This document shows positions 35,666 to 44,342 of a stretch of DNA of 64,000 nt, piece after piece. Location of the stretch: positions 47,982 to 111,981 of the forward strand of contig CAJUIL010000010.1 of NCBI GenBank assembly GCA_910586225.1, given 5' to 3'. Source of the stretch: an uncultured Eubacterium sp. (GTDB taxonomy: Bacteria > Bacillota > Clostridia > Lachnospirales > Lachnospiraceae). Positions within the stretch are counted from its first letter, which is position 1. Each line of letters begins with the position of its first letter. Under the pieces are notes generated by a model. The model did no database searches. It was not told the origin of the DNA and saw only the letters and a list, made by a program, of their open reading frames with translations. Position numbers and translations under genes: made by a program.

Positions 35666-36358
35666 CTATTCCACGTCCCTGCCAAGATAACGGAAAATAC
35701 CAAGCGTAACAGCATCAGCCAGATCCTTTTGATATTCCTCATCCGAAAGCTTTGCCGCCTCCTGTGGATTGCTTAAAAATCCACATTCAACTATAACTAT
35801 AATAGAATCCGTTTTTTTCAGCAGATAATAGCTGTCATTTGCCTTTGCTTCCCTATGATTTTGCGGATCTATCTGCTCAATTAATGTTTTTTGTATTGTT
35901 TCCGCCAACTTCTGACTCTCTGTAGAGGAAGTATAATAAAATACCTGAGCGCCTTTTATTTCCGGGCTTGTATAACTGTTTTGGTGAATACTGACTGTCA
36001 TCATCGGCTTTTCCTTATTGATTAAGTCACACCTTCTTTGAAGGTCCTGCGCCTTTTTATTACTGGCACCTTCCTCATACAGACCTTTGTCCTCCTCACG
36101 TGTCATTACTACCGTTATCCCTTTTTCTTCCAGAGCCTCTTTCAGCTTTAATGCAACCTGCAGATTGATATCCTTTTCCAGTTCCCCGTTTACGCCTATC
36201 TTTCCAGAATCAAAGCCTCCGTGCCCAACGTCAAGCACAATACATTCCTCCTGCTCCTTCACCTGACGTCCAGTCACATAAACAGCGCTCGTCTTAGCCA
36301 GAATGCAGGCGCAGACAAGGATTATAACTGACATAAGTAATTCCAATCTTTGTTTCAA
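35666..36358 (-). CDS. N-acetylmuramoyl-L-alanine amidase, CwlD-like
   Basis: 230 residues. A signal/anchor segment (residues ~7-26) is followed by an Amidase_3 domain: VLDVGHGGFDSG (zinc His), E in GELEKDINL, SIHQNSY (zinc His) and VIVECGFLSNPQEA (catalytic Glu). CwlD removes stem peptides during spore-cortex synthesis; the size and layout fit CwlD better than vegetative amidases. Start is TTG at 36358 with GGAGG 8 nt upstream. Confidence 0.85.
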   Translation of the reverse strand: MKQRLELLMSVIILVCACILAKTSAVYVTGRQVKEQEECIVLDVGHGGFDSGKIGVNGELEKDINLQVALKLKEALEEKGITVVMTREEDKGLYEEGASNKKAQDLQRRCDLINKEKPMMTVSIHQNSYTSPEIKGAQVFYYTSSTESQKLAETIQKTLIEQIDPQNHREAKANDSYYLLKKTDSIIVIVECGFLSNPQEAAKLSDEEYQKDLADAVTLGIFRYLGRDVE

Positions 36359-36397
36359 ATTCTTTGCCTCCAGAGTTTTTATTACTATATATATGAT

Positions 36398-36424
36398 AAA
36401 AACCCGGATTCCATCCCTGTTTTT
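36398..36424 (-). terminator. Probable terminator after the GH18 gene
   Basis: AAAAAC and GGGAT pair with ATCC and GTTTTT across two mismatches, ending in a T-run on the minus strand, just after the GH18 stop. Confidence 0.5.
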
Positions 36425-36426
36425 AC

Positions 36427-38172
36427 TTAGGAACGATTAATATATTTTAAAATTGTATCCCAAACAACAGGATCCTCTAGCCCAAGCTTCCAGAACGATG
36501 CTCCTGCAAAACCATGTGAAGTCATCACCTTTAGCTTTTCCTCGACAGATCTGACATCCTCAAACCAGATCTTGTATGTCGTATCACCATTCACATATTC
36601 TGTATAAAACTGACCGATATCCTCCAGCCAAGTTTTTTCTGCTCCGTTTACTTCCATTAAACGCTGCGCAGACTGCATTCCTACAGCTTCGCTTGACAAT
36701 TCAAACGGTACATAGTCCTCAGACGCGGACTCCACGTCATCACCGTTTCCTCCCTTTAGCTTTTCTGACCATACTCTAGTATAAAATGGGATTCCCAAAA
36801 TAACTTGTTCCGCAGGTACTCCTTCTGCCAGAATATCATCCGCTCCTTTCGTTACAAAACCAATCGAAGCGACCGAACCGCTTTCCTTTGATCCAGCGTA
36901 ATGCTCATCATATGCCATTACGACCAGATAATCTGCAAATACAGACTGCTCTTGTCTGTCATAAAATTTCGTATATTCCGACGATACATAATTATCTACT
37001 GATAATACAATTCCATTTCCATCACATTTTAAGGACAATTCCCGGATAAACTGGATAAACCCTTCACCTACTGCTGATTCCAAAGCTTCAAAGTCCACAT
37101 TAATCCCATCCAGCCCATATTGGATCGCTGCCGCAATGATCTGGTTCTCTAGGTTTTCCCTTTTGGAAGTATGTGTCAGCACCTCTGTCGTACTAACATC
37201 TTTATTTTCCAGATTGCTGACCAGGCCCCAGACCTCTACGCCCTGATTATGACAGTATTTTACATAATCAGCGCTCGCCAGATTCGCGATATTTCCATCA
37301 TTATCATTCAAATAAAACCACGTTGGAGAAATGACATTCAGTCCTTTGGAATTTTGCAGCACATTTGCAATCGACTGGTTTGCTTCTGGTACTGTCACCT
37401 GATGCCATCCCATATTGATCGGATAATCACGAAGCTGGTGCAAAAATGCATCCTCTTCAAAATCATGGCTCTGTTTTTCCTCAATCTCTGTACCCAGACG
37501 TTTATTTTGTACAAAACCCACCAAACCATCCTCTGTCGCTACCTTTGTCCATTCATCAGCAGCTTCCAGCTTTGTAAGAACATCATCCTTTGTCAAGTCC
37601 TTCAAAATATTACTCTTAACACTCTTATCCACACGCAGCTGTGTTTTTCGTTTAACAGGAGATTTTTTTACAGTTCCCCATTTTGTTTTCAAAAGCACGC
37701 GGTTTGGTTCTTCAAAATGCTCATATGTCAAATTGGTATACTGTGCGACATAATCCAGCGCAATATACGTCTGGTCAACATTCACAAGTACGATCTTATA
37801 AGTCTTTGTATCTTTTTTTCTACCAATATAATAATCCTTACTATCCGCTGATGCTTTTACGACATTGGCAGATGTAGTATATAATAAGATGTTCTCATTC
37901 GCATCCCAATAAAAACGATCGTTTAACTTATCATGTACATAATTAAAATTCAGATAGATTATACCATCCTTAAACAACGCTTTTTCTTCTGCCAGATCAT
38001 AATTCAATATAATGGCAGCCTCATCCTCCGCCGCAACCGCAAAATATTCATTCAAATCCTGCTGTTCATTACTTGGCATAAGCTCTTTGACTTTTTTACC
38101 AATAATAATGCCCACAAGTACAAGAAAAATTAAAATTAAAACGGCTATCACTGGTATTAACTTTTTCTTCAT
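36427..38172 (-). CDS. Membrane-anchored GH18 family hydrolase with SH3 domain
   Basis: 581 residues. One N-terminal membrane segment (7-25), a ~150-residue beta-rich region, a bacterial SH3 domain (TQLRVDKSVKSNILKDL ... GLVGFVQNKRLG), then a GH18 TIM barrel. The catalytic motif DGINVDFE (DxxDxDxE form) is intact, followed by VVMAYDEHYAG. Such proteins hydrolyse beta-1,4-linked GlcNAc in cell-wall or spore cortex (SleL/YaaH-like relatives). GGAGG precedes the ATG. It neighbours a cwlD-like amidase, suggesting peptidoglycan remodelling. Confidence 0.85.
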   Translation of the reverse strand: MKKKLIPVIAVLILIFLVLVGIIIGKKVKELMPSNEQQDLNEYFAVAAEDEAAIILNYDLAEEKALFKDGIIYLNFNYVHDKLNDRFYWDANENILLYTTSANVVKASADSKDYYIGRKKDTKTYKIVLVNVDQTYIALDYVAQYTNLTYEHFEEPNRVLLKTKWGTVKKSPVKRKTQLRVDKSVKSNILKDLTKDDVLTKLEAADEWTKVATEDGLVGFVQNKRLGTEIEEKQSHDFEEDAFLHQLRDYPINMGWHQVTVPEANQSIANVLQNSKGLNVISPTWFYLNDNDGNIANLASADYVKYCHNQGVEVWGLVSNLENKDVSTTEVLTHTSKRENLENQIIAAAIQYGLDGINVDFEALESAVGEGFIQFIRELSLKCDGNGIVLSVDNYVSSEYTKFYDRQEQSVFADYLVVMAYDEHYAGSKESGSVASIGFVTKGADDILAEGVPAEQVILGIPFYTRVWSEKLKGGNGDDVESASEDYVPFELSSEAVGMQSAQRLMEVNGAEKTWLEDIGQFYTEYVNGDTTYKIWFEDVRSVEEKLKVMTSHGFAGASFWKLGLEDPVVWDTILKYINRS

Positions 38173-38257
38173 CGTTTTTCCTCCTGCGTGTATTGATATC
38201 CGAATTTTATGGCTTTTCTTAATTATAGCTTGTCATGGGCTATTTTACAAGAAACAA

Positions 38258-38455
38258 CTATTCTTTTATTAAATCTATTTCACTTAGGTTCACACCAAAT
38301 GATGAAAGCGCCGCTTTATTGGATATATATTGAAAACGCAGCTCTTCGTAGGTTTCTTTCGCATTTTCTTTCCTTGCAAGCAGCATGGCCCTCTGTACAC
38401 CAACAAACGCGTCGATCGTTATCTTTAAAACTGTATCATTCATATTCTCTCTCAT
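38258..38455 (-). CDS. Small hypothetical protein
   Basis: 65 residues (MRENMNDTVLKITIDAFVGV...), predicted mostly helical and charged, no cysteines or membrane segment. ATG at 38455 has GGCGGGG ~4 nt upstream. I do not recognise the family. It lies between the GH18 gene and a hairpin at 38532-38579. An overlapping plus-strand frame lacks a ribosome site. Confidence 0.5.
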   Translation of the reverse strand: MRENMNDTVLKITIDAFVGVQRAMLLARKENAKETYEELRFQYISNKAALSSFGVNLSEIDLIKE

Positions 38456-38531
38456 ATTTCCCCGCCTTTCCAGATGCCTATTCTGCAACCATTATAGCGG
38501 ATTCATTGTAGTGTGTAAACTATTTTCTATC

Positions 38532-38579
38532 AAAGCAGGCGGAAACCCGGTATCCCCATACCATTTTTCCGCCTGCTTT
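38532..38579. terminator. Long perfect hairpin
   Basis: 14-bp perfect arms (AAAGCAGGCGGAAA / TTTCCGCCTGCTTT) around an inner GGTAT/ATACC stem. It separates two small unknown genes and may terminate the gene at 38716-38916. Confidence 0.6.
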
Positions 38580-38715
38580 CTTCTCCTTTCATTCATTTAT
38601 ATTTGTCATAAGTATCGCAATATGACGATATGCAGATATCATATACAGCAACAGGCATTGAGGTTTCCTTTTCCATATATTATATTTGCTTTATAATTGT
38701 TTCTTAAATAAAAAT

Positions 38716-38916
38716 TTATTTATTCTGCACTTTGTCAAAATGCAGCTCCTTTAACACCCCCTTATCGTACACATAATCTCTCATATAAGAACTGTCCTCA
38801 CGCACGCATAGCAAATCTGTAACAGTTTCTGGCGTACTTTTTTCACCTTCAAAATAGATAGTGATCCCCCGTCCCTGAATGCCTTTTAATTCTATAAATA
38901 ATTCACTCCTGTTCAT
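38716..38916 (-). CDS. Small hypothetical protein
   Basis: 66 residues (MNRSELFIELKGIQGRGITI...), alternating beta and charged, ending DKGVLKELHFDKVQNK. No known motif recognised. ATG at 38916 has AAGGTGGAAGG upstream. It lies downstream of the kinase operon on the same strand, 152 bp after it, so it may be read from the same promoter. Confidence 0.5.
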   Translation of the reverse strand: MNRSELFIELKGIQGRGITIYFEGEKSTPETVTDLLCVREDSSYMRDYVYDKGVLKELHFDKVQNK

Positions 38917-39068
38917 CCCTTCCACCTTTTTTGTCAGACAGTAATATGCAGAGTATACAATCCTCGTTGGTTACATCGTGTGATAAGATAAATCCCTCAT
39001 ATTCTATCTTCCAAATCTTCCTTTTCAGACATTTTCGTGATTAATTTTTCGTGTTTTTACCAAAATAG

Positions 39069-39461
39069 TTATTTTTTAGCGGCTTTTTTATTCTTAACTG
39101 GTTCCAGCAGGACTGTCTGCAAAACTGTGCCTTTCTCTAATTCTTTTTTCGCTCTGCTTCCTGTAATCTTATGAACATTTAGTTCCAAATATGGATAATC
39201 TTTTTCGGAAACCCATACTTTTTTCTTTTCCAGATTTGCTTCTGCTATTCTATCTCCCGCAGATATTTCTTCCTTTAATGTCCACACGTACAAATACAAT
39301 CCCTGCTCTTCACACTTTTCAAAATAAGCAAGCCGCTGCCTGAACACTTGGTTGCTGCTGCTTTGATACAATAGCAGCAAAGCGAGTGGTATACCTGCCA
39401 TACACGCGCCAAGTATTCCATGTAACAGCATTCTTCTTATCCGGTACTCTAAAATCCACAA
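39069..39461 (-). CDS. Membrane protein with SAF-like (CpaB-type) domain
   Basis: About 130 residues. A basic N-terminus and one membrane segment (MLLHGILGACMAGIPLALLLLY) are followed by an extracytoplasmic SAF-like motif (EEISAGDRIAEANLEKKKVWV ... KGTVLQTVLLEPV, split by ~40 residues), as in CpaB/RcpC of Flp pili. The start is unclear: TTG at 39461 follows GAGAGGGGG closely, and the frame is open to 39497 overlapping the upstream gene. It follows the P-loop protein by 10 bp. No other Tad/Flp pilus genes are in the window. Confidence 0.55.
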   Translation of the reverse strand: MWILEYRIRRMLLHGILGACMAGIPLALLLLYQSSSNQVFRQRLAYFEKCEEQGLYLYVWTLKEEISAGDRIAEANLEKKKVWVSEKDYPYLELNVHKITGSRAKKELEKGTVLQTVLLEPVKNKKAAKK

Positions 39462-39471
39462 TCCCCCTCTC

Positions 39472-40053
39472 TTAAATAATATTTTGTAAAAAAACAATAT
39501 CTTCCTTTTTTAGATAAAACGGATTTTCAATGAACGGGACGCTTAACAGATGCACTCCAAATCTTTTTTGTACGTTTTTCTTATCCTGCATATTTGCAAA
39601 TACACTCAGAAATTCCCATGCTTCAAAGTTTTCTGTTGCAATTACATTTTTTAGAAAGTGCCCGTAAGCAGAGCTTCTCCATGGACAAGTGCTTCCAACG
39701 ACTATTTTCCGGTCGCATCTTAAAAGCTCTTCTCTGGCCAAAGTATAATCCGCGCCCAGATCTAACACAAACGCTTCAAATCGGCTATTCATTATTTCCG
39801 GAATTTTCCCCACGCAAATCCCCGTATAATACCGAACTCCCAAAAGCTTTTGCTTTTTGTCTCCAACACGCAGCATCATTTCTTTTAGATCGTTCTTCCC
39901 TGATAGCTCAAGCAATGCAGTCCGCCTTCCCAAGCCTGACTGTAAATAATTTGCAAGAGCAATCGCCAGATGTGTTGCTCCGCAGCCCATTTGCACTCCG
40001 ATTATCCCAATGCTGAGCTTTTCTTTCAGCTTTTTCACTGAAAACCCTTTCAT
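39472..40053 (-). CDS. ParA/MinD-like protein with degenerate P-loop
   Basis: 193 residues. The N-terminus has IGIIGVQMGCGATHLAIALA, placed like the ParA/MinD deviant Walker A but with Ala where the GKT lysine should be. A FEAFVLDLGAD strand resembles Walker B. It is homologous by eye to the C-terminal half of the upstream kinase: GxQxxxG(A/T)THLA, V-GS-PW and P...PF all recur in order. It may bind nucleotide weakly or act as a scaffold. ATG at 40053 has AAGGATGG upstream; 6 bp after the kinase stop. Confidence 0.6.
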   Translation of the reverse strand: MKGFSVKKLKEKLSIGIIGVQMGCGATHLAIALANYLQSGLGRRTALLELSGKNDLKEMMLRVGDKKQKLLGVRYYTGICVGKIPEIMNSRFEAFVLDLGADYTLAREELLRCDRKIVVGSTCPWRSSAYGHFLKNVIATENFEAWEFLSVFANMQDKKNVQKRFGVHLLSVPFIENPFYLKKEDIVFLQNII

Positions 40054-40059
40054 TTTACT

Positions 40060-41379
40060 TCACCATCCTTCCTGACGCAGCAGCTTTTGGAACAGCTTTC
40101 GTTTCTCCCCTGTCATACGAAACGGATCTGCGTCCAGCGGAAAACAGTATACACGGTGATGGTATATTCTCGCCAACTGCTTTGCTCTTATACTATTTCC
40201 ATAGTTACAAATAAGTACAAGATTGCTCCGCCGGCTGATTTTTTCTAGCAGCCGCTTGGTCTGTTCAAATTCCCACGGCCTGCTTCCCATAACAAGAACA
40301 AATGGTTTTTCTTCTTCTGCGATTTCTTGTATATGAATACCATAATCTTGTACATACAAGCCATTCAGCTGTTCCTGCCTTTCAATTCCTGCTCCATAAT
40401 ATGGTATGCCCAAAAATTTTTCATAAGAAATCAAACCGTCGTTTCTTATATAACCGCATCCTTCTTTTATCAAAAGTCTCATGCAGTCTGACGGATAATA
40501 TTCTTGATAAATACAGGGCCTATGATTTTGATTTAAAAAGCAAGTCAGTGAAACAGCCAGATGTGTTGTTCCGATTCTCCGCTGTGTTCCCGCTACTGCT
40601 ATTTCTGTTAAGAGATGCCTGATTGTTGTTGAGTGATTTTTTTGATTGCCGCATGGCAGCGCCTGACGCAGGTCTAGCTCTAAAGCTTCGACTGACGAAT
40701 AACGTGCCTCCATGGAATAAGCTGTTGCTTTATCCACAAACGGCTTCAGAATTTGGAACTCTTCTGGTAATGCTTTAGACGCCATAAATTCCAGAATTTT
40801 ACCGACGCCGTATATATCTGCCCGAAGATCACAGGCAATGCCCTGATATTTTTCAGGCGGTGCAAACCCATGGGTTCCAAAATTTTGGAATGTATTTCCA
40901 CTGGTGGTAATATAAGCTGAGATGCCAAAATCGATTAAAACCATTCGTTCTCCGCATAATATAATGTGTTCCGGCTTTAAATCCTGATATATGACCGGTT
41001 CTGGCTTTTGATCATGCAGGTACTTGATCACATCACAAAGCTGTAATACAATTTGAATTACCGTATCGATGGAAATGCAATCTTGACGAAGCACAAACGC
41101 TTCTAAGGATTGTCCCTGGATATATTCCTCAATGATATAATAATTGTTATCATCTTCTTCTACATCATAAATCGTGGGGATACCGGGATGTTTCAGATTT
41201 TTTAGAATATCTGCTTCCAGAAGGAGCTGCGGCTGTCTGACCAGAGCTGTCTTTTTTATGCATTTGACTGCACGATATGCCTTCAGCTTCCTATGTTCGA
41301 CCAGAAATACTTCGCTGCTGTTTCCTTCTCCTAAACTGGAAACAATGCGGTACTTATCGAACAAACTTGATATTTGAAT
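40060..41379 (-). CDS. Ser/Thr protein kinase fused to a degenerate P-loop (ParA-like) domain
   Basis: 439 residues if started at the ATT codon at 41379. Residues ~8-250 form a Hanks-type kinase: Gly-rich loop LGEGNSSEVFLV, Lys in YRAVKCIKK, catalytic loop VIYQDLKPEHIIL (His of HRD replaced by Tyr), DFG and APPE. Residues ~270-439 carry AGTQRRIGTTHLAVSL, a P-loop-like motif without the Walker lysine, related to the next gene. No membrane segment. AAAGGAG lies 7 nt before ATT and 22 nt before the first TTG (41364), so a non-standard start is likely. Promoter TTGCCA-N18-TATAAC at 41425-41454. Confidence 0.75.
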   Translation of the reverse strand: MQISSLFDKYRIVSSLGEGNSSEVFLVEHRKLKAYRAVKCIKKTALVRQPQLLLEADILKNLKHPGIPTIYDVEEDDNNYYIIEEYIQGQSLEAFVLRQDCISIDTVIQIVLQLCDVIKYLHDQKPEPVIYQDLKPEHIILCGERMVLIDFGISAYITTSGNTFQNFGTHGFAPPEKYQGIACDLRADIYGVGKILEFMASKALPEEFQILKPFVDKATAYSMEARYSSVEALELDLRQALPCGNQKNHSTTIRHLLTEIAVAGTQRRIGTTHLAVSLTCFLNQNHRPCIYQEYYPSDCMRLLIKEGCGYIRNDGLISYEKFLGIPYYGAGIERQEQLNGLYVQDYGIHIQEIAEEEKPFVLVMGSRPWEFEQTKRLLEKISRRSNLVLICNYGNSIRAKQLARIYHHRVYCFPLDADPFRMTGEKRKLFQKLLRQEGW

Positions 41380-41424
41380 ACTTATACTCCTTTCTGACTA
41401 AGGGTGTAAGCATCTCTTACAACT

Positions 41425-41454
41425 GTTATAACACAACCAACCCTCGTTTGGCAA
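41425..41454 (-). promoter_or_regulatory. Promoter of the kinase operon
   Basis: TTGCCA-N18-TATAAC on the minus strand. It is divergent from the mecA promoters. Confidence 0.5.
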
Positions 41455-41513
41455 GCTTTTTTTTGAAAAAAACGGAATTTTATAAAAATTTTAAAAATAA
41501 ATGCGTTCTGCGC

Positions 41514-41542
41514 TTGACTATCATATTGATTTTTTATATACT
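41514..41542 (+). promoter_or_regulatory. mecA promoter P1
   Basis: TTGACT-N17-TATACT upstream of mecA. Confidence 0.65.
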
Positions 41543-41556
41543 TTGGTTACTTCAAG

Positions 41557-41586
41557 TTGACATTTGCAATTTCATACTAATAATAT
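41557..41586 (+). promoter_or_regulatory. mecA promoter P2
   Basis: TTGACA-N18-TAATAT, ~70 bp upstream of the mecA ATG; tandem with P1. Confidence 0.6.
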
Positions 41587-41656
41587 ATGATTATTGAAAA
41601 ATGCTCTTTTTTTTCAATAATATATACCATAAGACATTAAATAAGGGAGTGATGTA

Positions 41657-42472
41657 ATGAAAATCGAAAAAGTAAGTGACACTCAGATTCGATGCACACT
41701 GACTAAAGAAGATTTAGCCGACCGCCATCTAAAAATCAGTGAACTTGCGTACGGCACCGAAAATGCCAAAAACTTATTCCGCGATATGATGCAGCAAGCT
41801 TCTTATGAGTTTGGCTTTGAAGCAGACGACATCCCTTTGATGATAGAAGCAATTCCCGTATCTTCGGATACGATCATTTTGCTGATTACCAAGGTTGAAT
41901 ATCCGGAAGAGTTGGATACCCGTTTTTCCAAATTTTCAGACAGCGACTACGACGACTCTTTTTCCGGATACGAATTGGATCAGGGAGAGCCTTACGAAAC
42001 GACCAGCGCAAATGATATTCTAGACTGGTTTAAAAAAATTCAGCAGGAAGCAAAATCCAATACCGATGGTCAAAAGAAAAAAGCAAGCAAATCCGATGAC
42101 TTTATTCCGTTAGATCAGGCTGTCAGGCATGAATCAAAGGAAACGGTTCCTAACGCATCTGCGATAGAAATTCCTGTAGATCTGACAAAATTATTCCTGA
42201 TCCACAGTTTGGATACGATGTCTAAAATATCAAGCGTTCTGGACGGCTATTATGAAGGGGATAATTCCCTGTTTCGTGACTCCCAGTCTCATTCCTTTTA
42301 CCTGGTTGTCCATAAGAGCACACATACGCCGGAAGAATTTAACAAGGTATGCAACATACTTTCCGAATATTCCACGCAGCTTAATTTTTCCAATTCGATC
42401 GAGGCGTATTTTAATGAACATTTTGACTGCATTATCCGCAGCCGTGCGTTACAGCAGTTTGCTATGATCTAA
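41657..42472 (+). CDS. mecA: MecA-type adaptor protein for ClpC/ClpP
   Basis: 271 residues. N-terminal substrate-binding domain (MKIEKVSDTQIRCTLTKEDL, then helix NAKNLFRDMMQQA and EVxxPI-like strand), an acidic linker (DSDYDDSFSGYELDQGE) and the C-terminal ClpC-binding domain (~175-270) ending with a RSRALQQFA helix. MecA delivers substrates to ClpCP and activates ClpC oligomerisation. GGGAG precedes the ATG by 7 nt. Confidence 0.92.
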   Translation: MKIEKVSDTQIRCTLTKEDLADRHLKISELAYGTENAKNLFRDMMQQASYEFGFEADDIPLMIEAIPVSSDTIILLITKVEYPEELDTRFSKFSDSDYDDSFSGYELDQGEPYETTSANDILDWFKKIQQEAKSNTDGQKKKASKSDDFIPLDQAVRHESKETVPNASAIEIPVDLTKLFLIHSLDTMSKISSVLDGYYEGDNSLFRDSQSHSFYLVVHKSTHTPEEFNKVCNILSEYSTQLNFSNSIEAYFNEHFDCIIRSRALQQFAMI

Positions 42473-42477
42473 AAATG

Positions 42478-42523
42478 AAAAAGAAACGGATACTGTCTGA
42501 TTGATCGTATCCGTTTCTTTTTT
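42478..42523. terminator. Bidirectional terminator between mecA and the DUF1858 gene
   Basis: AAGAAACGGATAC / GTATCCGTTTCTT 13-bp stem with T-runs on both sides. Confidence 0.9.
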
Positions 42524-42533
42524 GTATGACAGC

Positions 42534-42752
42534 TTAATTGGAAGCTTCATTATTTGCCAGAAAATCATTGATCTGCGCCACAAGCTCGTCTGGAACGATA
42601 CCATGCACCATCGCTGCTTCTTCGATCGTTTCCATCTGAGAGGACGGACATCCAAGACAATGCATACCGATATTTAATAAAAGCGGTGCAATGTTTTCGT
42701 TAATCTGGAGTAATTCTCCAATCATCGTCGTTTTTGTTACCTGCTGTGCCAT
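42534..42752 (-). CDS. DUF1858 (ScdA N-terminal-like) domain protein
   Basis: 72 residues. TKTTMIGELLQINENIAPLL followed by the CLGC cysteine pair and ETIEEAAMVHGI, diagnostic of DUF1858/hybrid-cluster-associated disulfide-like proteins. The CxxC probably binds metal or is redox-active. AAAGGAG lies 9 nt before the ATG at 42752; the frame is open further upstream but without a ribosome site. Confidence 0.85.
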   Translation of the reverse strand: MAQQVTKTTMIGELLQINENIAPLLLNIGMHCLGCPSSQMETIEEAAMVHGIVPDELVAQINDFLANNEASN

Positions 42753-42986
42753 ATTCTGGTTCTCCTTTTCTCTTTTAATCGCAAATATCGTATTCCTATT
42801 TAATTTACCCATATTTTTCATAACTATAACTGCTTTATGGGCTAACTGTAAAACAACAGCCTGGCCGCACTTTTGACAAGCTGCTACTATTTACTATACT
42901 ATAGAGCTTATTTATTGTCAAATATTGGATACCTTGGATGTATCAAAAATAATACATCGAAAACAAAAACTGTTATAAATTCCTAC

Positions 42987-43015
42987 TTGTATTAATTCCA
43001 TTTTTGTATTAGAAT
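42987..43015 (+). promoter_or_regulatory. Ferredoxin promoter
   Basis: TTGTAT-N17-TAGAAT, 55 bp before the ferredoxin ATG. Confidence 0.65.
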
Positions 43016-43070
43016 AGTTTCAACGGACAACGGGTTCGTATCTATCAATATTTTAAGGAGGATTGAGATC

Positions 43071-43241
43071 ATGGCATACAAAATTACCGATGCTTGTGTC
43101 AGCTGTGGAACTTGTGAAGGAGAATGTCCAGTAGGAGCAATCTCAGCAGGCGATGGAAAATACGATATCGATGCAGACGCTTGCGTTAACTGTGGTACAT
43201 GTGCAGGTGCCTGTCCTACAGGTGCAATCGAAGAGGGTTAA
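43071..43241 (+). CDS. 2[4Fe-4S] clostridial-type ferredoxin
   Basis: 56 residues. Two CxxCxxCxxxCP clusters are perfect: ACVSCGTCEGECPVGAI and ACVNCGTCAGACPTGAI. Small soluble electron carrier for pyruvate:ferredoxin oxidoreductase, hydrogenase and Rnf. AAGGAGG lies 9 nt before the ATG; promoter and terminator are its own, so it is monocistronic and likely highly expressed. Confidence 0.97.
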   Translation: MAYKITDACVSCGTCEGECPVGAISAGDGKYDIDADACVNCGTCAGACPTGAIEEG

Positions 43242-43272
43242 TCAACCCACATTTTTAAAAAAGACATATTTT

Positions 43273-43298
43273 AAAACCGCCGGTTTTCCGGCGGTTTT
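43273..43298. terminator. Ferredoxin terminator
   Basis: AAAACCGCCGG-TTTT-CCGGCGGTTTT, an 11-bp perfect stem with T-run; may also serve the convergent MerR gene. Confidence 0.9.
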
Positions 43299-43346
43299 AT
43301 TTATGTACCCTGCTACAGAACAATCAATTCCTTCCTCCAACAATTT

Positions 43347-44030
43347 TTAAATAGTCAGATCCGGGGCCAGTTCATTTTTGTTTTTCAACATCCTGCGTTC
43401 CTTACGACTTAATCGTTCTTTCTTTACCCGTCTCCTGCCGTGCTTTCCGATTCCGCGTATTGCTTCATCCAGCTTGCGGAAACGTTCCTCTTCCTGTTCC
43501 TCCTGCGTACGCATCAGATAATTCATTTCCTTAATGACGTGCTCGCCTACCTGGATCCCCACTTCCTCTCCCAACTCCTGGTTGTTGTCGCTGATTGCTT
43601 TTCGTACGATTTCGGTCATCATGGATTGAAACTGTTCCATGCGCTTTTCCCGCTGCATATCGTCTGTCAGCTGATTTGTTTTTTGTGTTACATGAATAAC
43701 CTCGTTCTTAGCCATTGATCTGCTTAAAACCTCCTCACCAATTTCCACGCCGTTCACTTTTTCGATTCGTATCGCCGGCTCCATCCTGCTTTCCTCTTTA
43801 CGTTCTTTTTCATCCTGTAAAATCAGCCGAATCGCTTTCAGCTGATATCCGCGTTCTTTTAGTTCCTTTATTCTTAAAAATTCCTGTATGTTTTCCTGTG
43901 TATAGTAGCGGTGTCCCAGTTCATTCCTTGGAATTGTCAGCTCCAGCTCATCTTCCCAGTACCGCAGAACATGTGATTCCACCTGCACAATATTTGCTGC
44001 ATCCGAAATCATATAACGTACCTTTTCCAC
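43347..44030 (-). CDS. MerR-type (RacA-like) DNA-binding protein
   Basis: 227 residues. The N-terminal winged HTH (YMISDAANIVQVESHVLRYW, then LGHRYYTQENIQEFLRIKEL) is MerR-like. The rest is a charged coiled coil, with a C-terminal basic cluster (HGRRRVKKERLSRKERRM). No effector-binding domain or metal-binding cysteines. The layout recalls RacA-type proteins more than metal sensors; function unknown. GTG start at 44030 with AGGAGG upstream. Confidence 0.75.
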   Translation of the reverse strand: MEKVRYMISDAANIVQVESHVLRYWEDELELTIPRNELGHRYYTQENIQEFLRIKELKERGYQLKAIRLILQDEKERKEESRMEPAIRIEKVNGVEIGEEVLSRSMAKNEVIHVTQKTNQLTDDMQREKRMEQFQSMMTEIVRKAISDNNQELGEEVGIQVGEHVIKEMNYLMRTQEEQEEERFRKLDEAIRGIGKHGRRRVKKERLSRKERRMLKNKNELAPDLTI

Positions 44031-44136
44031 TTAGAAAACCTCCTTTTTCTATAGCATGGCGGCGTCGAAGTAATTCCGCAACTGTTCAGAATGAGTATTA
44101 CGCTGAACCGTCACGTTACATATGACTTCTGTATCA

Positions 44137-44165
44137 AGTATAGCTTACTGTATGTGCTTGTACAA
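44137..44165 (-). promoter_or_regulatory. Promoter of the MerR-type gene
   Basis: TTGTAC-N17-TATACT on the minus strand. The rest of the ~310-bp gap (44166-44342) shows nothing further that I can support. Confidence 0.7.
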
Positions 44166-44342
44166 ATTGATTTCATCGTGGAAAAAAGACAGAAAATACA
44201 AGAATCATACAGAAAAGTACCAAATGGAATATCTTATTTGGAAACTTTTTGTCTAAATATTTAGAATCATCAAAAATTTTCAAAGATGATAGGGATAACT
44301 TTTTATAGGAAGTATAGAAAGATGGGCATATAATAGTATTTT

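Noticed and set aside
37171..37851. 226-codon plus-strand frame inside the GH18 gene
   Set aside because: Antisense shadow of a well-supported gene; no ribosome site and atypical composition.
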